DNA of 7,059 nt from Actinomycetota bacterium (lineage in GTDB: Bacteria > Actinomycetota > Thermoleophilia > Gaiellales > Gaiellaceae): the NCBI GenBank assembly GCA_013811645.1, contig JACCUU010000304.1, positions 1 through 7,059 of the forward strand, in the 5' to 3' direction. This document shows positions 5,761 through 7,059 of the stretch, piece after piece (position 1 is the first letter of the stretch; each line of letters starts with the position of its first letter). Both the position numbers and the translations under genes were made by a program. A model generated the notes under the pieces. It did not search any database, was not told where the DNA came from, and saw nothing but the letters and a program-made list of their open reading frames with translations.

Positions 5761-6678
5761 GTGGATACGCAGAGCATGGATGCACGTACTCAAGAGTTTC
5801 TCGACTACGTTCAAGCAGGCGGGCAGGTGGAGACCGGCGACTGGATGCCCGACGAGTACCGCGCGAAGCTCGTCAAGTTCATCGAGATGCACGGCAACTC
5901 CGAGCTCATGGGGGTGCTCCCCGAGCGCGACTGGATCCTCCGCGCGCCGACCCTGCAGCGGAAGCTCGCGCTCACGGCGAAGATCCAGGACGAGGTCGGG
6001 CACGCGCAACTGATCTACCGCGTCGTCGAGGATCTCGGCAAGCCTCGCAGCGCCAGCCTCGACGACCTTGTCTCGGGCAAGGCGAAGTTCCACAACGTCT
6101 TCCACTACCCGACGAAGACCTGGGGGGACGTCGGCGTGATCGCGTGGCTGGTCGACGCAGCCGCCATCGTTTCGCAGAAGGCGCTCCTCAAGTGCTCCTA
6201 CGCGCCCTACGCGCGGATCATGAAGAAGATCTGCTGGGAGGAGTCGTTCCACATTCTCCACGGACGCGACGTGATTCTGGCAATGGTGACCGGAAGTCGG
6301 GAGCAATTTGCGCTCGTGCAGGAGGCGGTCGATCGTTGGTGGGAGCCGCTCATGCACTTCCACGGCAACCCGATCCCCGCCGAGGAGGATCCGATGTTCA
6401 TCTGGCGGATCAAGAGCCAGGCGAACGAGGACGCACGCCAGGAGTTCCTCGACGGATACGTGCCGCAGATCCGCGAGCTCGGCCTGGAGATTCCGGACAA
6501 GGCTCTCGCGAAGGACGAGGAGACCGGCATCTGGAGCTACACCGAGCCCGACTGGGAGAAGCTACGCGCCGTCGTCACCGGGCACGGCCCCGCTTCCGAA
6601 GAGCGCTTGTCCTTCCGGCGGCTCTCGCGCGAGGACGTGGCCTGGGTCGAGCGGGTGGTGCTCGCGGAGGCCGCGTGA
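5761..6678 (+). CDS. paaA: 1,2-phenylacetyl-CoA epoxidase subunit PaaA (catalytic diiron subunit)
   Basis: Catalytic subunit of the multicomponent oxygenase that converts phenylacetyl-CoA with O2 to its ring-1,2-epoxide, the committed step of aerobic phenylacetate degradation. The 305-residue product aligns along its length with E. coli PaaA as I recall it: DWMPDEYRAKL (27-37), SELMGVLPERDWILRAPTLQRK (47-68), then the first diiron ExxH in KIQDEVGHAQ (Glu78, His81), NVFHYPTKTWGDVGVIAWLVDAAAIV (112-137), and the second ExxH in ICWEESFHILHG (Glu161, His164). WRIKSQANEDARQEFLDGYVPQI (215-237) and a C-terminal WxxL segment also fit. The C-terminus is a little shorter than the E. coli protein. The GTG start is set by AGGAGG 6 nt upstream. 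The stop overlaps paaB by 4 nt. It is the first gene of the plus-strand operon, probably under the divergent TetR regulator. Confidence 0.97.
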   Translation: MDTQSMDARTQEFLDYVQAGGQVETGDWMPDEYRAKLVKFIEMHGNSELMGVLPERDWILRAPTLQRKLALTAKIQDEVGHAQLIYRVVEDLGKPRSASLDDLVSGKAKFHNVFHYPTKTWGDVGVIAWLVDAAAIVSQKALLKCSYAPYARIMKKICWEESFHILHGRDVILAMVTGSREQFALVQEAVDRWWEPLMHFHGNPIPAEEDPMFIWRIKSQANEDARQEFLDGYVPQIRELGLEIPDKALAKDEETGIWSYTEPDWEKLRAVVTGHGPASEERLSFRRLSREDVAWVERVVLAEAA

Positions 6679-6977
6679 TCTTCGAGGTGTTCAGGCAGGA
6701 ACGAAAGGGGCAGCCGCTGCAGCACGCCGGCACGGTGGACGCGCCGGACGAACGCTTCGCCGAGATCTACGCGCGTGAGCAATACGGCCGGCGGCAGGAA
6801 TCGGTCGCTCTCTGGCTCGTGCCGCGCGAAGCCGTGAGCGAGATCGGGGAGTTTCCCGACGAGTTCGAGATGAAATACCGCCGCGTGGATGGCTATTCCA
6901 TCAAGGCGCGTCTGCGCGAAGCGCGCGAGCGAGCGGGGACGCTCGAGGCTGCGCCGGGGGCGGGTGCAGCCGAATGA
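6675..6977 (+). CDS. paaB: 1,2-phenylacetyl-CoA epoxidase subunit PaaB
   Basis: A small subunit of the phenylacetyl-CoA epoxidase, needed for full activity and thought to bridge or organise PaaAC units. The 100 residues are close to the usual length (about 95). Family pattern is visible: IFEVFRQERKGQPLQHAGTV (2-21), then DAPDERFAEIYAREQYGRRQ with SVALWLVPREAV, matching the PaaB layout of an N-terminal strand, a helix full of Ala, Arg and Tyr, and the Ser-x-Trp-x-Val-Pro strand. The Ala/Gly-rich C-terminal tail is not conserved. The GTG start at 6675 overlaps the paaA stop (GTGA), and the paaB stop overlaps the paaC ATG (ATGA), so the three genes are likely translated in coupled fashion. Confidence 0.95.
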   Translation: MIFEVFRQERKGQPLQHAGTVDAPDERFAEIYAREQYGRRQESVALWLVPREAVSEIGEFPDEFEMKYRRVDGYSIKARLREARERAGTLEAAPGAGAAE

Positions 6978-7059
6978 GCAAGCGAACGGATCTCCTCCTC
7001 AGCTTCGCGGACGACGAGCTCTTCCTCGGCTGGCGCAACTCGGAGTGGACCGGGATCGC
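6974..7059 (+). CDS. paaC: 1,2-phenylacetyl-CoA epoxidase subunit PaaC, cut by window edge
   Basis: The first 28 codons of paaC, the structural partner that forms the stable heterodimer with PaaA. The visible product begins MSKRTDLLLSFADDELFLGW and continues RNSEWTGI; the combination ADDEL-x-LG followed by SEWTG is characteristic of PaaC N-termini. The ATG lies in an ATGA overlap with the paaB stop. Gene order paaA-paaB-paaC matches the usual operon. Position, order and this short stretch make the call secure; the rest lies beyond the window. Confidence 0.9.
   Translation, partial: MSKRTDLLLSFADDELFLGWRNSEWTGI

Noticed and set aside
5137..6363. 408-codon minus-strand open frame over paaA and the TetR gene
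   Set aside because: It runs antisense to the secure paaA gene and through the divergent promoter into the TetR gene in another frame; no motif.

Overview
This is a GC-rich window with tightly packed genes, frequent GTG starts and short or overlapping junctions. It suggests a high-GC actinobacterium. The mixture of a lipoate-dependent 2-oxoacid dehydrogenase with heterodimeric E1 and an aerobic phenylacetate operon would fit a deep-branching soil lineage such as Thermoleophilia, but that placement is inference and was not tested.

Left and centre (1-4093, minus strand). One probable operon reads right to left: 2-oxoacid dehydrogenase E1 alpha, E1 beta, a small HIRAN-domain protein, a RimJ/RimL-type GNAT acetyltransferase, a three-helix membrane protein, and the E2 acyltransferase, which runs off the left edge. 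Junctions are 8 nt overlap, 6 nt gap, 31 nt gap, 4 nt overlap and 17 nt gap. E1 and E2 normally sit side by side, so the three unrelated genes between them are the most unusual feature of the layout. No E3 (dihydrolipoamide dehydrogenase) is visible. The substrate (pyruvate, branched-chain or aryl 2-oxoacids) cannot be fixed from sequence alone.

Middle (4094-5144). A minus-strand diacylglycerol-kinase-family lipid kinase lies 102 bp upstream of E1 alpha. A 67-bp gap with a short repeat-like element separates it from the next gene.

Right (5145-7059). A TetR-family repressor (minus) is transcribed divergently from paaA-paaB-paaC (plus), the first subunits of the ring-1,2-phenylacetyl-CoA epoxidase. 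paaC runs off the right edge. The 40-bp divergent gap holds an 18-bp imperfect palindrome lying across the likely paaA transcription start and between the candidate -35 and -10 of the repressor gene. This suggests one operator controlling both directions, probably with an aryl- or acyl-CoA inducer.

Working together: the Paa epoxidase makes the ring-1,2-epoxide of phenylacetyl-CoA, while the oxoacid dehydrogenase makes acyl-CoAs from 2-oxoacids. A direct link (phenylpyruvate to phenylacetyl-CoA) is possible but speculative. There is no gene-free stretch over 300 bases; the longest gap is 102 bases. I see no RNA genes, CRISPR arrays, insertion sequences or phage genes.
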